From Scilla litardierei (lineage: Eukaryota; Streptophyta; Magnoliopsida; Asparagales; Asparagaceae): a stretch of DNA of 64,000 nucleotides. The notes under the pieces were generated by a model. The model was not told the origin of the DNA. It made no database searches and worked only from the letters and a program-made list of their open reading frames with translations. The translations under genes were made by a program, and so were the position numbers. The stretch is taken from NCBI GenBank assembly GCA_030789695.1, contig CM061135.1, positions 109,810,301 to 109,874,300 on the forward strand, in the 5' to 3' direction. Positions 34,097-46,000 of the stretch are shown here, piece by piece (positions within the stretch are counted from its first letter, which is position 1; the number at the start of each line of letters is the position of its first letter).

Positions 34097-36515
34097 GTGT
34101 GGTTTTGGTTTGCACGTTCCCTGCCCGAGTCCTCTTTGACTCAGGTGCGTCGATGTGTATTTTGGCCCAGAGCTTCGTGGAGAAGCATTCCTTGTCGACG
34201 TCCCCTCTCTCCAAGTGTTGGAACATCGTTACAGGGAATGGAGTAGTCACGGTGCATCGTGGGTGCAGTCCTTGCTCTGTGGTGGTTTGTGGACATGAGC
34301 TTTATGCTGATTTTATTGTCCACGACATCACCAACTACGATGCGGTCTTTGGGATGGATTGGCTTGCGAGCTTCTATGCTATGATCGACTGCAGGAGGAA
34401 GAAGGTGGTGTTCGAGATTCCCGGACATCCGGTGTTTGAGTTCAGTCGTGGTAGCAGTTCGCTTGGTCCTGTCAGATTTTGGGCCAAGCCGGTTGGGGTT
34501 GTGGCTATGCAGATGGAGATGGAGTGGCCAGCTGTGGTGCGAGATTTTGGCGACGTCTTCCCCGAGGAGATGTCTGGTTTGCCACCTGATCGAGCTCTAG
34601 AATTTTCTATTGATCTTGTTCTGGGAGCGCAGCCGATTTCGAAGGCGCCGTATCGTACGGCACCTGCAGAATTGGAAGAGTTGCAGAAGCAGTTGGATGA
34701 GCTTTTGCAGAAGGGTTATATCAATCCTAGTGTGTCTCCGTGGGGAGCACCGGTGTTGTTGGTGAAGAAAAAGGATGGTTCACGTCGTATGTGCGTGGAC
34801 TATCGGGAGTTGAATGCGGTGACCATCAAGAATAAATACATGTTGCCTTGCATCGATGATATTTTTGATCAGCTTGGAGATTCGAGGGTGTTTTCTAAAT
34901 TGGATTTGAGGAGTGGTTACCATCAGTTGAAGGTGAAGAAGGGAGATGTTCTGAAGACAACGTTCAGGACGAAGTATGGACACTATGAGTTTGTGGTTAT
35001 GCCTTTCGGTGTAACTAACGCACCCGCAGTTTTCATGAACCTGATGAACCTGATTTTCTACGACTTTTTATATAAGTTTGTCGTTATCTTTATTGACGAC
35101 ATTCTGATCTACTCGAAGTCGGAGGAAGAGCATGCCTCGCACTTGAGGATGGTATTGGAGATTTTGAGGAAGCATCGGTTGTATGCTAAGTTTTCGAAGT
35201 GCGAGTTCTGGCTGGATAGAGTTGCTTTTCTCGGGCATGTGGTGACTGGAGATGGTATTTCTGCGGATCCCGAGAAGATTAGGGTCATCAGGGAGTGGCC
35301 CGTTCCGTCGTCAGCTTCTGAGATTCGGAGTTTCCTTGGTTTGGCGGGATATTATCGTCGTTTCATTAAGGACTTTTCCCGTATTGCCGAGCCGATGACC
35401 AGATTGACGCTGAAGGATGTACCTTTTGTTTGGTCGGGTGATTGTGAGAGTGCTTTTGGTGTTCTGAGAGAGCGTCTGACGACTGCCCCTATTCTTGTTG
35501 TGCCTGATCGCAGCGGTGGATTTGAGATCTTTTGTGATGCTTCTGGCAAGGGTCTCGGTTGTGTGTTGCATCAGCACGGCATGTTGTGGCTTATGCGTCT
35601 CGTCAGCTCAAGGTTCATGAGAAGAATTACCCGACGCATGATTTGGAGTTGGCTGCCGTGGTATTTGCTCTTAAGATTTGGAGGCACTTCCTGCTGAGTG
35701 AGAAAGTGAAGATTTTCACCGATCACAAAAGCTTGAAGTATATTTTTACTCAGAAGGAGCTTAACATGCGACAGCGTCGATGGTTGGAGCTTATGGAAGA
35801 TTATGAGATTGATTTGCAGTATCACCCTGGCAAGGTGAATGTGGTTCCAGATGCTTTGAGTAGGCTTCCCGCGTTGATGATGTTGACCTCGCAGTGGAGA
35901 TTGCAGCAAGATTTTTGCGAGTCTGGTGTGGAGATTGTCCTTCCTGGTGAGGATTCATCGTTGATGTACATGCAGGTACAGTCGACGATCGTGGATCGGA
36001 TTAAGGCTGGCCAGGCTGAGGATCCGAAGCTGGTGAAGCTTCGGGAGCAGGTGGAAGCCGGTCTGCGGACTGACTTTTTGATTCATGAGGATGGCTCGCT
36101 GAGGTTTGGAGCCAGGCTGTGTGTGCCAACTGGGGATATTAGAGAGGAGTTGATGGTGGAGGCACACAGTTCGCCGTATTCTGTGCATCCTGGTGGCACC
36201 AAGATGTACCAGGATCTTCGTCTGAATTATTGGTGGCATGGTATGAAGAGGAGTGTGGCTCGGAGTGTAGCCAAGTGTTTGGTTTGCCAGCAAGTGAAGG
36301 CGGAGCATCAGCGTACGGTCGGGTTGCTGCAACCGCTTCTGATTCCGGAGTGGAAGTGGCAACACATCACTATGGATTTCGTGACTGGGCTACCTCGGAG
36401 TCCGAAGCAGAATGATGCGATTTGGGTGATCGTAGATCGATTGACCAAATCCGTGCACTTTATTCCGTTCCGAGTGGGACAGTCCACTGAGGCGCTAGCA
36501 AGGAGATACATGGAG
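34097..36515 (+). pseudogene. pol: Tekay copy 2 pol: protease, RT, RNase H, first part of integrase (frameshifted)
   Basis: Protease DSGA at 34138-34149; RT palm with the FIDD motif at 35089-35100; RNase H begins [10 protein letters not shown]. The reading frame then breaks between about 35564 and 35583, at the same place as in copy 1. The second frame carries the rest of RNase H ([28 protein letters not shown]) and the integrase HHCC region ([25 protein letters not shown]). It ends at the donor after ARRYME. RT is intact in this copy ([10 protein letters not shown]). The product would be a protease-RT protein cut short in RNase H, so autonomous transposition is unlikely. Confidence 0.9.
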
Positions 36516-36586
36516 GTAAAATTCTTTTACTCTCCGTTTTATGTCCTTTTCCTAGTTTGGATAGTGATGTAACGTGAATCGTGCAG
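36516..36586 (+). other. Apparent intron within integrase, copy 2
   Basis: 71 bp, GTAAAATTC...GTGCAG, phase 0, same as in copy 1 (29251-29321). Confidence 0.75.
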
Positions 36587-37489
36587 GAGGTCGTGTGACT
36601 TCACGGAGTCCCCGTGAGTATCGTGTCTGACAGAGACACGAGGTTCACATCTCAGTTCTGGCAGAGTTTACAGAAGAGTTTGGGTACGCGTCTGAGTTTC
36701 AGCACGGCGTACCATCCGCAGACGGACGGCCAGTCCGAGAGGACGATTCAGATTTTGGAGGACATGCTGAGAGCGTGCATGTTGGATTTCAAGGGTTCAT
36801 GGGAGGACCATCTGTACTTGGTAGAGTTCTCTTACAACAACAGCTTCCAGGCGTCTATTGGCATGGCGCCTTTCGCCGCTTTGTATGGGAGGAAATGTCG
36901 ATCGTTGTTGAGTTGGGATGACGTTGGTGATCGGGAGCTGTTGGGACCTGAGATGATCGTGGAGGCCGTGGATATCGTCAGGAATATTCGGGAGAGGTTG
37001 AGGATTGCTCAGGACCGTTTTAAGCATTGGGCGGATGCTAAACGTCGTCCTTTGGAGTTTCAGCCGGGCGACCATGTGTTTCTGAGGATTTCCCCGAATC
37101 GTGGAGTGATTCGTTTTGGGAAGCGGGGGAAGTTGAGCCCGCGATACATTGGACCATTTGATGTTTTGGAGAGGGTCGGCGAAGTAGCTTATCGCTTAGC
37201 CTTGTCGCCATCTTTGGAAGGAGTCCATGATGTTTTCCATGTGTCGCAGCTTCGTCGATACATCAGCGATCCGTCTCATGCCGTGGATTTCTCGGAGATC
37301 GCCGTTCGCTCAGATTTGACGTATGACCAGCATCCAGTGCAGATTCTGGACAGGCGTCAGAAGTCACTTCGAAACAAGGTCGTCGATCTTGTTAGAGTGA
37401 TGTGGCGGCACGGTTCACCGGGAGAGTCCACTTGGGAGAGAGAAGATGAGATGCGAGAGCGTATCCCACTTTTGTTTCCGGACACGTGA
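36587..37489 (+). pseudogene. pol: Tekay copy 2 integrase core to chromodomain-like tail (one stop)
   Basis: The fourth codon after the intron is TGA (36596-36598) where copy 1 has CGA. After that the frame is open to the TGA at 37487-37489. It carries [18 protein letters not shown], the [12 protein letters not shown] region and a complete chromodomain-like tail ([24 protein letters not shown]) of the Tekay/Del type. Copy 1 keeps the N-terminal part that this copy loses, and the reverse holds for the tail. Confidence 0.9.
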
Positions 37490-37522
37490 GTGTTTGGAAA
37501 TTCCGAGGACGGAATTTTTCTT

Positions 37523-37535
37523 AAGTTGGGGAGGA
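37523..37535 (+). promoter_or_regulatory. Polypurine tract, Tekay copy 2
   Basis: AAGTTGGGGAGGA adjoining LTR 3. Confidence 0.8.
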
Positions 37536-39980
37536 TGTAACGACTGGTTTTCATGTATCTGGATTTATTATATTATAATATATGTTTTGGTGGATTTTCT
37601 CCTCATGTGTGGTTTTGTCTCCATAACTTTCATTTTCGATCGTTTCGTCGTGTTTTCTCGTTTCTTCCTTAGGATCGTCGATTTCGGAGTAAGTCATTCG
37701 TGACGGGCTTCATAACGGTCGTATCTTACTGTTAGATCAAGCCTAGGAGTCTTAGGAATCGATCCCTGAGCTCCGCGCTCCGTATCGGAACTTTTAGTGC
37801 ACGTTAGCCGGTATAAGAAGGGGCACCGACCGACTAGATGACGATCCAGTCGGTCGGCAATCCTTCTTGAACCGACTAGTTGGCTTTCTAAATTATTCAG
37901 GAGTTACTGTTTATCGTTAGTCGGTCTAAGAAGGCTGGTTGACCGACTAGGTTGCAAACTAGTCGGTCAGCAATGCTTCTTTAACCGACTAACTCTTCAA
38001 CTTATTTTTGGTATCAATACTGTTCACCCTTAGTCGGTCTAAGAACGTTCACCGACCGACTAGATGTCAAACTAGTCGGTCAGTAGTTGTTCATTGACCG
38101 ACTAACTCTTAGTTCAGGTTTTCGACTGAAGCTACTGTTTACACCTAGTCGGTCTACGTTGGTCGACCGACCGACTAGTTCCCAAACTAGTCGGTCAGTG
38201 GTTGTTCTTTGACCGACTAACCAGTGCTGTAAACCCTAGTTTTGCCCTAGCCGCCACCAAACTCTATAAATACCCCTCCAAACGTTTTTCTCTTCTCCCT
38301 CACGACCTAAAACCCTAATTTCTCCCCCTTTGAGCCCCCATCTTCCTCAAGCCATTAATCCTTCATCCCAAGCTCATCCTCCATCATCCAAACCCTCCCT
38401 TGTCACAACCCATCTCTCATCTTCCCCAAACCTTCATCAAAACCCCAAAATCCACCTCCAAACCCATTTCTCCAGATTTTTCCCTCATTTCCAGATCTGA
38501 GCCGGATCTTTCTTCCTTTGCCGTGGTTGCTCGGCATCGCTCCTCCGCCTCTTCACGGTAATACTCGATTCCTTTAGTTTTAGCATAACCCCCATTGACA
38601 TGTGTGAAACCCTAATAAAATGGATTATTAGAAAGTTAGGATTCTAATAAGAAATCGATTTAGAATCATTGTTCTAATGATTGTTTTGCCATAACAGCGA
38701 TCTATTCCGTAGTTAGCTTGTGACAACCTTCATTGCTCGTCAACCCCGGTATCAGGCAAGTGAAACTTGCAACTCTTGAATTGGGCCATGTCTTAGGCCA
38801 TTTCCCTTGCTTTAGCGTAAAAGAGACTAGACGGTGAAAGGATAGCCGTTTAGACGCCATTGACCTAGCTTGACAACGAAGCTTGGTCCGTCACCTTCAT
38901 CATGCTTGTATGTCACATTTACTTTAAATTAACGGTACGCGAATATGATCATGTCATTGCATTTTGCCTGTCACATTTAAATTCAATTAACGGTACGCAA
39001 TTATCTGTTCCTGGCATTGCATATTGATTTGTCATCGTGATTGCGTAGCACACGCTACAACGCTATTACTTTCCTGGCTCGTGTTCCAGAAGCGAGCCCT
39101 GTAGTTGGAAACCCCAACGCTCGACACATATGGGTGGGGTAAGAGATAAGCGGCCACCTGAGCCCCGAGTTGGCCTGATCCGCCACTCCGGCTAGCAGGC
39201 GAAATCTCTAGTGTTCAAGTGATAAATAGTGATAGAGATAAGCGGCCTGAGCCACGAGCTGGCCAGCAGGTGGACTCTCTATGCACTAAGTGATATGTGA
39301 TAAGTGATAAGTGATAAGTGATAAGTGACAAGTGATAAATGATAAGTGATTAGTGATTTGGTAGCTTTGGCTACATCGTGCGTGCTTGTCTCTTCCTTTA
39401 AACTATCGCATCATACTTAACTGTCATGTCATTGCTTAATATTGTAAATGCTAAGTTGTTAGTTACTTTCAGTTTCCTTGCTCAAGTCTTTTAGACTTGC
39501 TGACATGTGCCCCTTTCTCTTTTGGGTGATGCATGTTAGACCTTGAGCCCGAGTTACTTGCTGAGGGCGAGGTGTTTGCGGACGCCGAGCTTGCGCCCGT
39601 GTTGGACGAGGACTTCGTGGACACTGGAGATCAGTCTTAGTGTCTACGTCTAGTTTTGTTAGATCTTTTGGGTTGTCGGTGCGTGGCACCTAGTTTGATA
39701 CTCTGTTATATTCGTCTTTTGTTTGGCCTTGGTCTGGGCCTTTAGACTCTTTCTTTTAGCCTGGTGGCTTTTCTGTGATGTTGAATATTTTGTGGACAAA
39801 CTGTGGGATTGGTATTTCATATCCGTCTCATATTATTATTATTGTTATTGTTGTTTCGTTTGCAATTACAGGGACCTGCTTATACTAAATTTACGCTTAT
39901 CAGGCGTGCAGCTTCACAGCTCCACGTTTGAGCGGACCTTCTCACGTCTCGCCTCTATTTAAGGGAAGCGGGTCGTGACA
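37536..39980 (+). repeat. Tekay LTR 3 (2445 bp)
   Basis: 3' LTR of copy 2. AGTCGGT hairpins at about 37805-38221, TATAAATA at 38265-38272, GATAAGT minisatellite around 39285-39358, and the 35-aa ORF at 39533-39640. Followed by GTAAT, one mismatch from GGAAT on the left of LTR 1. Confidence 0.92.
39533..39640 (+). CDS. Short acidic ORF (35 aa) in Tekay LTR 3
   Basis: Same as in LTRs 1 and 2; the base changes nearby (GACG/GATG before the ATG) leave the ORF intact. Confidence 0.4.
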   Translation: MLDLEPELLAEGEVFADAELAPVLDEDFVDTGDQS

Positions 39981-41294
39981 GTAATGGTTTAAAATGTAGA
40001 ATAAAAGTAAAGAACAATGGATTCATTGCAATTAAAATAGGACTTTATTGTTATTTAGAATGAGTAAAAGTCTCATATACTAATATGGAAGGGTTTAAAT
40101 CTAGTAGAAAAAGGAAAGAAAACAAGAAGATAAATTGTAATTAAGAGGAGATTAATAGCTAATTATAAAGTGAATGGAAGGGAAATTTGAATTCAAAATT
40201 GAATTTGAATTATTTATTTAATGGGATTATATAAGAGTTGATTTAAAAGATAAGGTAATTAGGAAAGTTGATTTCATACTAATAATTGGGGAGAAAATAA
40301 TGGGTTTAATGAGAGAGTATTTCTAAAATAGTTATAGTCTTAATTAGGATCTAAATAGGAAAGTTTTTAAAAGATTTTGAATTTTAAAAACATTTGAATT
40401 TGAAATTTTAAAAATAATAATAATAAGATTTAATAAGCTAACTAACGTAAGTGTATTAATTAGATCTGCATATCAAAAGTATACTAATGAAAGACATTCA
40501 TAAATAGAACTCACTCCAGCGTATCAGAAGATACCGATCGTTACTCAAGTAATCCACACTGAAACCCAAAATAGCAAGAGAGGAAACCAGCCGAACCTAA
40601 CAACAAGTAAGAAAACCAATCGAACCCCAAAACAGCAAGCAAAAGCCAACCGAACCCAAACTGTAGGCAAGAAAGCAACCGAACTTAACCCCAAGCTGAA
40701 ACCCCAAAACAACAAGCAAGAACCTAGCATAACCCAACGTCGAGACCCCCGTGACCCCACATCAAGCAGGAGAGGGAACCAACCCCACAAAATAATCGTA
40801 GGGAATCAAACCTTAACTCATCCCCAAATCATCCTTACCCGTATGTTAAAAATCCAATTTTTTGCACACATACCAAATATAACATCTCAGATTTAAGCAT
40901 GCAATAATCGAAATTAAAACTAAAGCGTAGGGGGAGAAGATTCTACCTAGATCGTTGAAAAGCCAAAGAAATCAAAGAATTAAAAGCCTACAGCAAGATC
41001 TAGTCGGTAGTCTCAAGAAATCAACCCAGATCTGAAAATCTCCAAAATATGGAAAATACCTCGTATAGTGTTGCGTAGCCATGAAGAAGGAGAAGATGAA
41101 GAGTATTAATAGTAGTCGGAGAAACCTGCAGAGGACGCATGTCGTCAAGCAAGGGGACATGACAGCCTTGGAGAGGCCCGGTAGGGCGTTGGTTGATCGA
41201 AGGAGAAGGACGAGAGGGGGCAACACTCATGTCACTTTGTACAAGAGGAGAGGACGAGAGGGGTATCATCGAAAGACCTAGCAGGCTTTGTCAT

Positions 41295-41342
<48 letters not shown>

Positions 41343-41514
41343 AGAGTCGATTGCGTCGAAGAGAGAGAAGGAGAGTCGATCATGTCGAAAGCCACAACGG
41401 GCATAATGCATGAAAAATGAGAGAGGGGGAGGGGAAATTAAGGAGCCCCATGCTGGGCTTCGTGAGTAGGCCGAGAAAATAAGGGGGGGTAAATAAAGAG
41501 ATGTGCCCATTACA
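39981..41514 (-). repeat. Gypsy-type LTR portion, minus orientation (right of nested insertion)
   Basis: On the minus strand it begins TGTAATGGGCAC at 41514, directly after a polypurine tract, so it is the 5' end of a 3' LTR. It contains a (GA)n run (41298-41340), a CAGATCTG motif as in the other gypsy LTRs (near 41030), and about five ~45-bp imperfect tandem repeats (CCCAAAACAGCAAGCAAAAG type, 40560-40790). A ~70-bp segment at 40020-40095 resembles 22920-22990 on the other side of the Tekay insertion, so the original LTR had a local duplication there or the two sides differ in origin. Confidence 0.6.
41298..41340. repeat. (GA)n microsatellite
   Basis: About 20 GA dinucleotides. Confidence 0.95.
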
Positions 41515-41744
41515 TTTTACCCACCTTGCAAAAAATTCCATCCTCGGAATTTCTAGAACAAGATACTATTAACCAAACACAAAAGAAATCTAACAAACAA
41601 CTGGCAACAACAAAATGAAGATTAGTTCAAACAACTGATAACACAATCTAAGAGCTGGGGGTGTCCGTCTGCATCGCTGATATGATATAAGCCTGGCGAT
41701 TCTAAGGCTAGGGTGGTGGTTGTTGCTCTTGCTGACTGACACCG

Positions 41745-42819
41745 GCAGTCATGGTTTGCTCAACTCGTCTTGGACAGTTACCAACGGAGTGATCTGATAC
41801 ACCACATATCAGACACAGTTTTTTCCAGCGACGACAATCTCTTTTCATGTGTCTGGATCGGTAACAGTAGTCTCACATATCACATGTAATTGAGGGCTGG
41901 TTTTCGTCCTGGTCTTCATGAATGTTGTGGTATGCTCCGTCTGTATGGTGGACTTCTCTCGTTCTCCAATGCAAGAGTTTACTGGTGGCATTGAAGGTCG
42001 TCGGCTCTGCTCTGCTGCAACAGTCAGAGGTGGTCATCTCGGAGGGGCCCCTGCCTGTCACTCTCATTCCCACTCCCTCTGTACGTACTCATACTCTCGA
42101 GCTGTGGAGGGTACATCGGCATGGGTCTTCAATTTGAACCTGACCAGCTTGTCACGAATATCGATGTTTGGGCCCTGCTAAAATCTCTTGGCCCAAGCCA
42201 AAGGGGTGGACACCATGTCATTAGCGAACCTATAACACAATTGTTAGCAAATACATATGTACGACATGGTTAGCTAACATGCATTAAAATATGCACCTGC
42301 TGAGCATAGAAAACTCGGCGTTGTATTTCTTTACAATCATAGAGCCCTGCTTCAGGTACACAAACTGTGCCTCCAACTCCATCTGTGCCTCTGGTGAGAA
42401 GTATTGTGCATTAAATGTCTCCTTAAATGTAGCCCAAGAGATCGGCTGCACCAGTCGGTCCTCTACAGAATCCCACCAGTTTTTAGCCTCTCTGGTCAGT
42501 TGCATCTTTGCCATGCTAACCCACAAACCTTCAGCATGTCGGTGATCATGCGCAACCACTCCTCTGCAGCCAAAGCGTCCCCTTGTCTAGTAAAAATATA
42601 CGGGTGTGGCGATCGAAACTGTTGCACTCCTCCATCCTTCTTAGGTTCTTCCCGTATAGATTGGACCATCTCTCGCAAATCATGGTCCGAGATCTGATGC
42701 AGAGTGTTCGATCTAGAGTTGCCTATCCCAGCTCCTGATCCTGATCCCGAAGCGTTTTCGGACATAGCCGCTCTCTTAAATGCTCTACGCCTCTTGCGAA
42801 TGAAAACGTTCATATGCAT
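41745..42819 (-). pseudogene. gag: Broken gag of minus-strand gypsy element
   Basis: Start region at 42819; a second in-frame ATG begins MSENASGSGSG. The capsid domain is recognisable: PYIFTRQGDALAAEEWLRM, then a frameshift near 42525-42545, then LTREAKNWWDSVEDRL, FKETFNAQYFSPEAQ, FVYLKQGSMIV and FSMLSR. An apparent 67-bp intron (42230-42296) follows, then FANDMVSTP with a nonsense codon soon after (KRF-stop), then DIRDKLVRFKLKT. Two zinc knuckles end it: one degenerate (YCYRSRHMKRDC) and one intact CX2CX4HX4C, CLICGVSDHSVGNC (about 41773-41815). Homologous to the Tekay gag but clearly diverged from it, so it belongs to another family of the lineage. Not functional as it stands. Confidence 0.8.
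42230..42296 (-). other. Apparent intron in the minus-strand gag
   Basis: On the minus strand, CAG then GTGCAT...TTATAG then GTTCGC; 67 bp, phase 2. Removal joins the conserved capsid segment LSRFA, which is uninterrupted in the Tekay gag above (LSRFAPKMV in copy 1; copy 2 reads LSWFAPKMV). Confidence 0.65.
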
Positions 42820-42917
42820 ATATCCATAAGGTAGATTGATTCAGTCGAGTATCATTCTTTCTTCCTGCTCAATATTGTTCACGAGTTGATTGGGTGGACC
42901 TATATGGGCCACCACTT

Positions 42918-43052
42918 TGTAACGCCCATACCCGGATTGCCGTCACATTTATACGATTACATGCAGATCCTACAAGCGCCAGTGAGGTCAATATGGAGCA
43001 GAGCAGAAATAAATAAAGATATGCATATCGTAAAATGTTAACAATGTTCTAA
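42918..43052 (-). repeat. Truncated 5' LTR of the minus-strand gypsy element
   Basis: Only about 135 bp of the LTR 3' end remain before satellite sequence starts at about 43053. Its sequence after the terminal TGTAACG (plus strand) differs from that at 20139. Confidence 0.55.
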
Positions 43053-46000
43053 ACTGTTGAAGATGGCGAACTCCTTGTTACAACAGACATTTTTGCATAT
43101 TTTTCTGTGCTCGACGCTATTTTCTGCATTTTATTGAAGATATGGATCTTTTTATTAAATAATATGATTTTAAGCCTAATTTTGTCTTATCTTATTTTTC
43201 AGTTGAAGATGGCGATCTCTCGGTTCCAACGAACATTTTTGCGGATTTTTCTGTGCTTTGGACATGATATGATTTTTTGGCCTGATTTTGTCTTCACTTA
43301 TTTTTCTGTTGAAGATGGCGATCTCCCAGTTTCAATGGACATTTTTGGTGAATATTCTGACATCAGGACTATTTTTGCATATTATTCGCACATCGGGGAT
43401 ATTTTCTAAATTTTCTGAAAGAAATGCATCTCTTTATTAAATGATATGATTTTTGACCTAATTTTGTCTTCTTCTATTTTTCAGCTTAGATGGTGATCTA
43501 CCGATTCCAACAAACATTTTTGCATATTATTCTGACTTCGGGGCTATTTCCTAAATTTTCTGGAAGATATGCATCTTTTTATTAAATGATATGATTTTTG
43601 GCATAATTTTGTCTTCTTTTATTTTTTCAGTTGAAGATGGCAATCTCCCGGTTCCAACCGACATTTTTGTGAATTTTTCGTAGCTCGGTACTATTTTCTA
43701 AATTTTATGCAAGATATGGATCTTTTTATTAAATAATATGATTTTTATATCCTACGTATGTCGTCTTTTATTTTTTTCAGTTGAATATGGCGTTTTGCCC
43801 GTTCAAACGAACATTTTTAGTGATTTTTCCTACACTGTGGCTATTTTCTACATTTTATGGAAGATATGGATCATTTTATTAAATGATATGATTTTTTGGC
43901 TTAATTTTGTCTTGTCTAATTTTTCAATTTAAGATGGCGTTCTCCCGGTTTCAAGGATATTTTTGCAGAATTTTTTGACCTAGAGGCTACTTTAAATTTT
44001 TCTGGATGATATGGATCTTTTTAATAAATATTATGATTTTTGGCCTAATTTTGTCCTACCATATTTTTCAGATGAAGATGGCGATCTCCCAGTTCCAACT
44101 GACATTTTTACAGTTTTTCTAAGTTCGGGGCAATTTTCTACATTTTATGGAATATATGGATCATTTTATTAAATGATATGATTTTTTGGCATACTTTCAT
44201 TTTCTTTCATTTTTTTCAATTGAAGATGGCGTTCTCTCGATTCCAACGGATATTTTTGCAAATTTTTTGACCTAGATGCTATTTTCTACATTTTCTGGAA
44301 GATATGGATATCTTAATTATATAATATGATTATAAGCCTAATTTTGTTTTCTCTTATTTTTCAGAATAAGATGATGATCCCGGTTCCAACTGTCAATTTT
44401 GCAGATGAATTTTCTACATTTTCTGTATGATATGAATCTTTATATTAAATGATAGGTTTTTTATAGATGAATTTTGTCTTCCTAATTATTCGGTTGAAGT
44501 TGGCGATCCCTAGGTTCCAACAGACATTTTTGTTGATCTTTCTGAGCTCGGGGCTATTTTCCTACATTTTCGGGAAGTTATGAATCCTTTTATTCAATGA
44601 TAAATTTTTTGACATAATTTTTTATTCTCTTATTTTTTCAGTTGAAGATGGCAATATCCCGGTTCCAACGAATATTTTACAGATTTTTCTGAGCTCCGGG
44701 ATATTTTGTACATTTTCAAAAAGTTATGTATCTTTTTATTGAATGATATTTTTTATAGCCTAATTTTGTCTTCCCTCATTTTTTAAGTTGAAGATGGCGA
44801 TCTTCTGGTTCCAACGGATATTTTAGCATAATTTTTTAACTCGGTGCTATTTTCTACATTTTATGGAAGATATAGAACTTTTTTTTGAATAATATGATAT
44901 TTATAGCCTACGTTTATCTTTTCTTATTTTAAGTTGAAGAAGGCGATCTCCTGGTTCCAACGGGCATTTTTACATATTTTTCTTAGCTTGAGAATATTTT
45001 CTACATTTTCTGGAAGATATGTATATTTAAATGAAATGATCTGATTTTTTGGCCTAATTTTTTCTTCTCTTTTTTACTTTGACGATAGCAATCTACCGGT
45101 TTTAATGGACATTTGTGCGGATTTATTTTGAGCTACGGGCTATTTTTTATATTTTTTGTATTACATGAATCTTTGTTAGAACTTTTTAAATAATAAGATT
45201 TTATAGCCTACGTTTATCTTCTCTTATTTTTTTCTGTTGAAGATGGCGATCTCTCTGGTCCAACGGAAATTTTTGCGGATTTTTTTGAGCTCTAGGCTAT
45301 TTTCTACATATTCTGGAAGATATGTATTTTTTATTAAATAATAAGAGTTTTGCCCTAATTTAGTCTTCTGTTTTTCAGTTGAAGATGGAGATCTCCCAGT
45401 TCCAATGGATATTTTTACGGATTTTTCAGAACTCTGGGCTATTTTCTATATTTTATGAAAGACTTGAATCTTTTTATTAAAGGATATGATTTTTGACCAA
45501 ATTTTGTCTTCTCTTATTTTTAGTTGAAGATGGCGATCTCCTGGTTCCAATGGACATTTTTGTGGATTTTTATGAGCTCAGTGCTATTTTCTATATTTTA
45601 TGAAAGATACTCATCATTTTATTAAATGATAGGACTTTTATCGCCTACATTTGTCTTCTCTTATTTTTTCAGTTGAAGGTGGCGATCGACCCGTTCCAAC
45701 AGTCATTTTTTGGAGGATTTTTCTTAGCTTGGAACTATTTTTCTATCTTTTCTGGAAGATATGGATATTTTAATTAAATGATATGATTTCTGGCCCTAAT
45801 TTGGTCTTCTCTTTTTTTCAGCTGAAGGTGGGGATCTTTCTGTTCCAATTTACATTTGTGCGGATTTTCTTCAGCTCCAGACTATTTTCTACATTATCTA
45901 TAAGATATGGATCTTTATATTACATGATATGCTTTATATCATAATTTTGTCTACGCTTTTTTCAGCTTCCAATGGACATTTTTGCGGATTTTTCTTACCT

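Larger units (their letters stand above)
23011..39980 (+). mobile_element. Tandem Tekay-type Ty3/gypsy pair sharing the central LTR
   Basis: Order: LTR 23011-25449, interior 25450-30270, LTR 30271-32714, interior 32715-37535, LTR 37536-39980. All LTRs begin TGTAACGACTGG and end GGGTCGTGACA. The outer flanks are GGAAT (23006-23010) and GTAAT (39981-39985), a target duplication with one mismatch. The block sits inside an older minus-strand LTR. The two interiors are collinear, nearly identical and the same length. RT, integrase and tail sequence place them in the Tekay/Del chromovirus lineage. Three LTRs with two interiors usually arise by unequal recombination between LTRs of elements at one site. 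Confidence 0.92.
41515..42917 (-). mobile_element. Interior of a minus-strand gag-only gypsy element
   Basis: On the minus strand: LTR end GGGCGTTACA (42918), AAG, then TGGTGGCCCAT (42904-42914), then a gag pseudogene. Next come AATTCCGAGGATGGAATTTT and the polypurine tract AAGGTGGGTAAAA (41515-41527), adjoining the next LTR. Only 1.4 kb separates the LTRs and no protease, RT or integrase is present, the layout of gag-only (TR-GAG type) non-autonomous elements. The two flanking LTR ends do not match each other (see findings). Confidence 0.7.
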
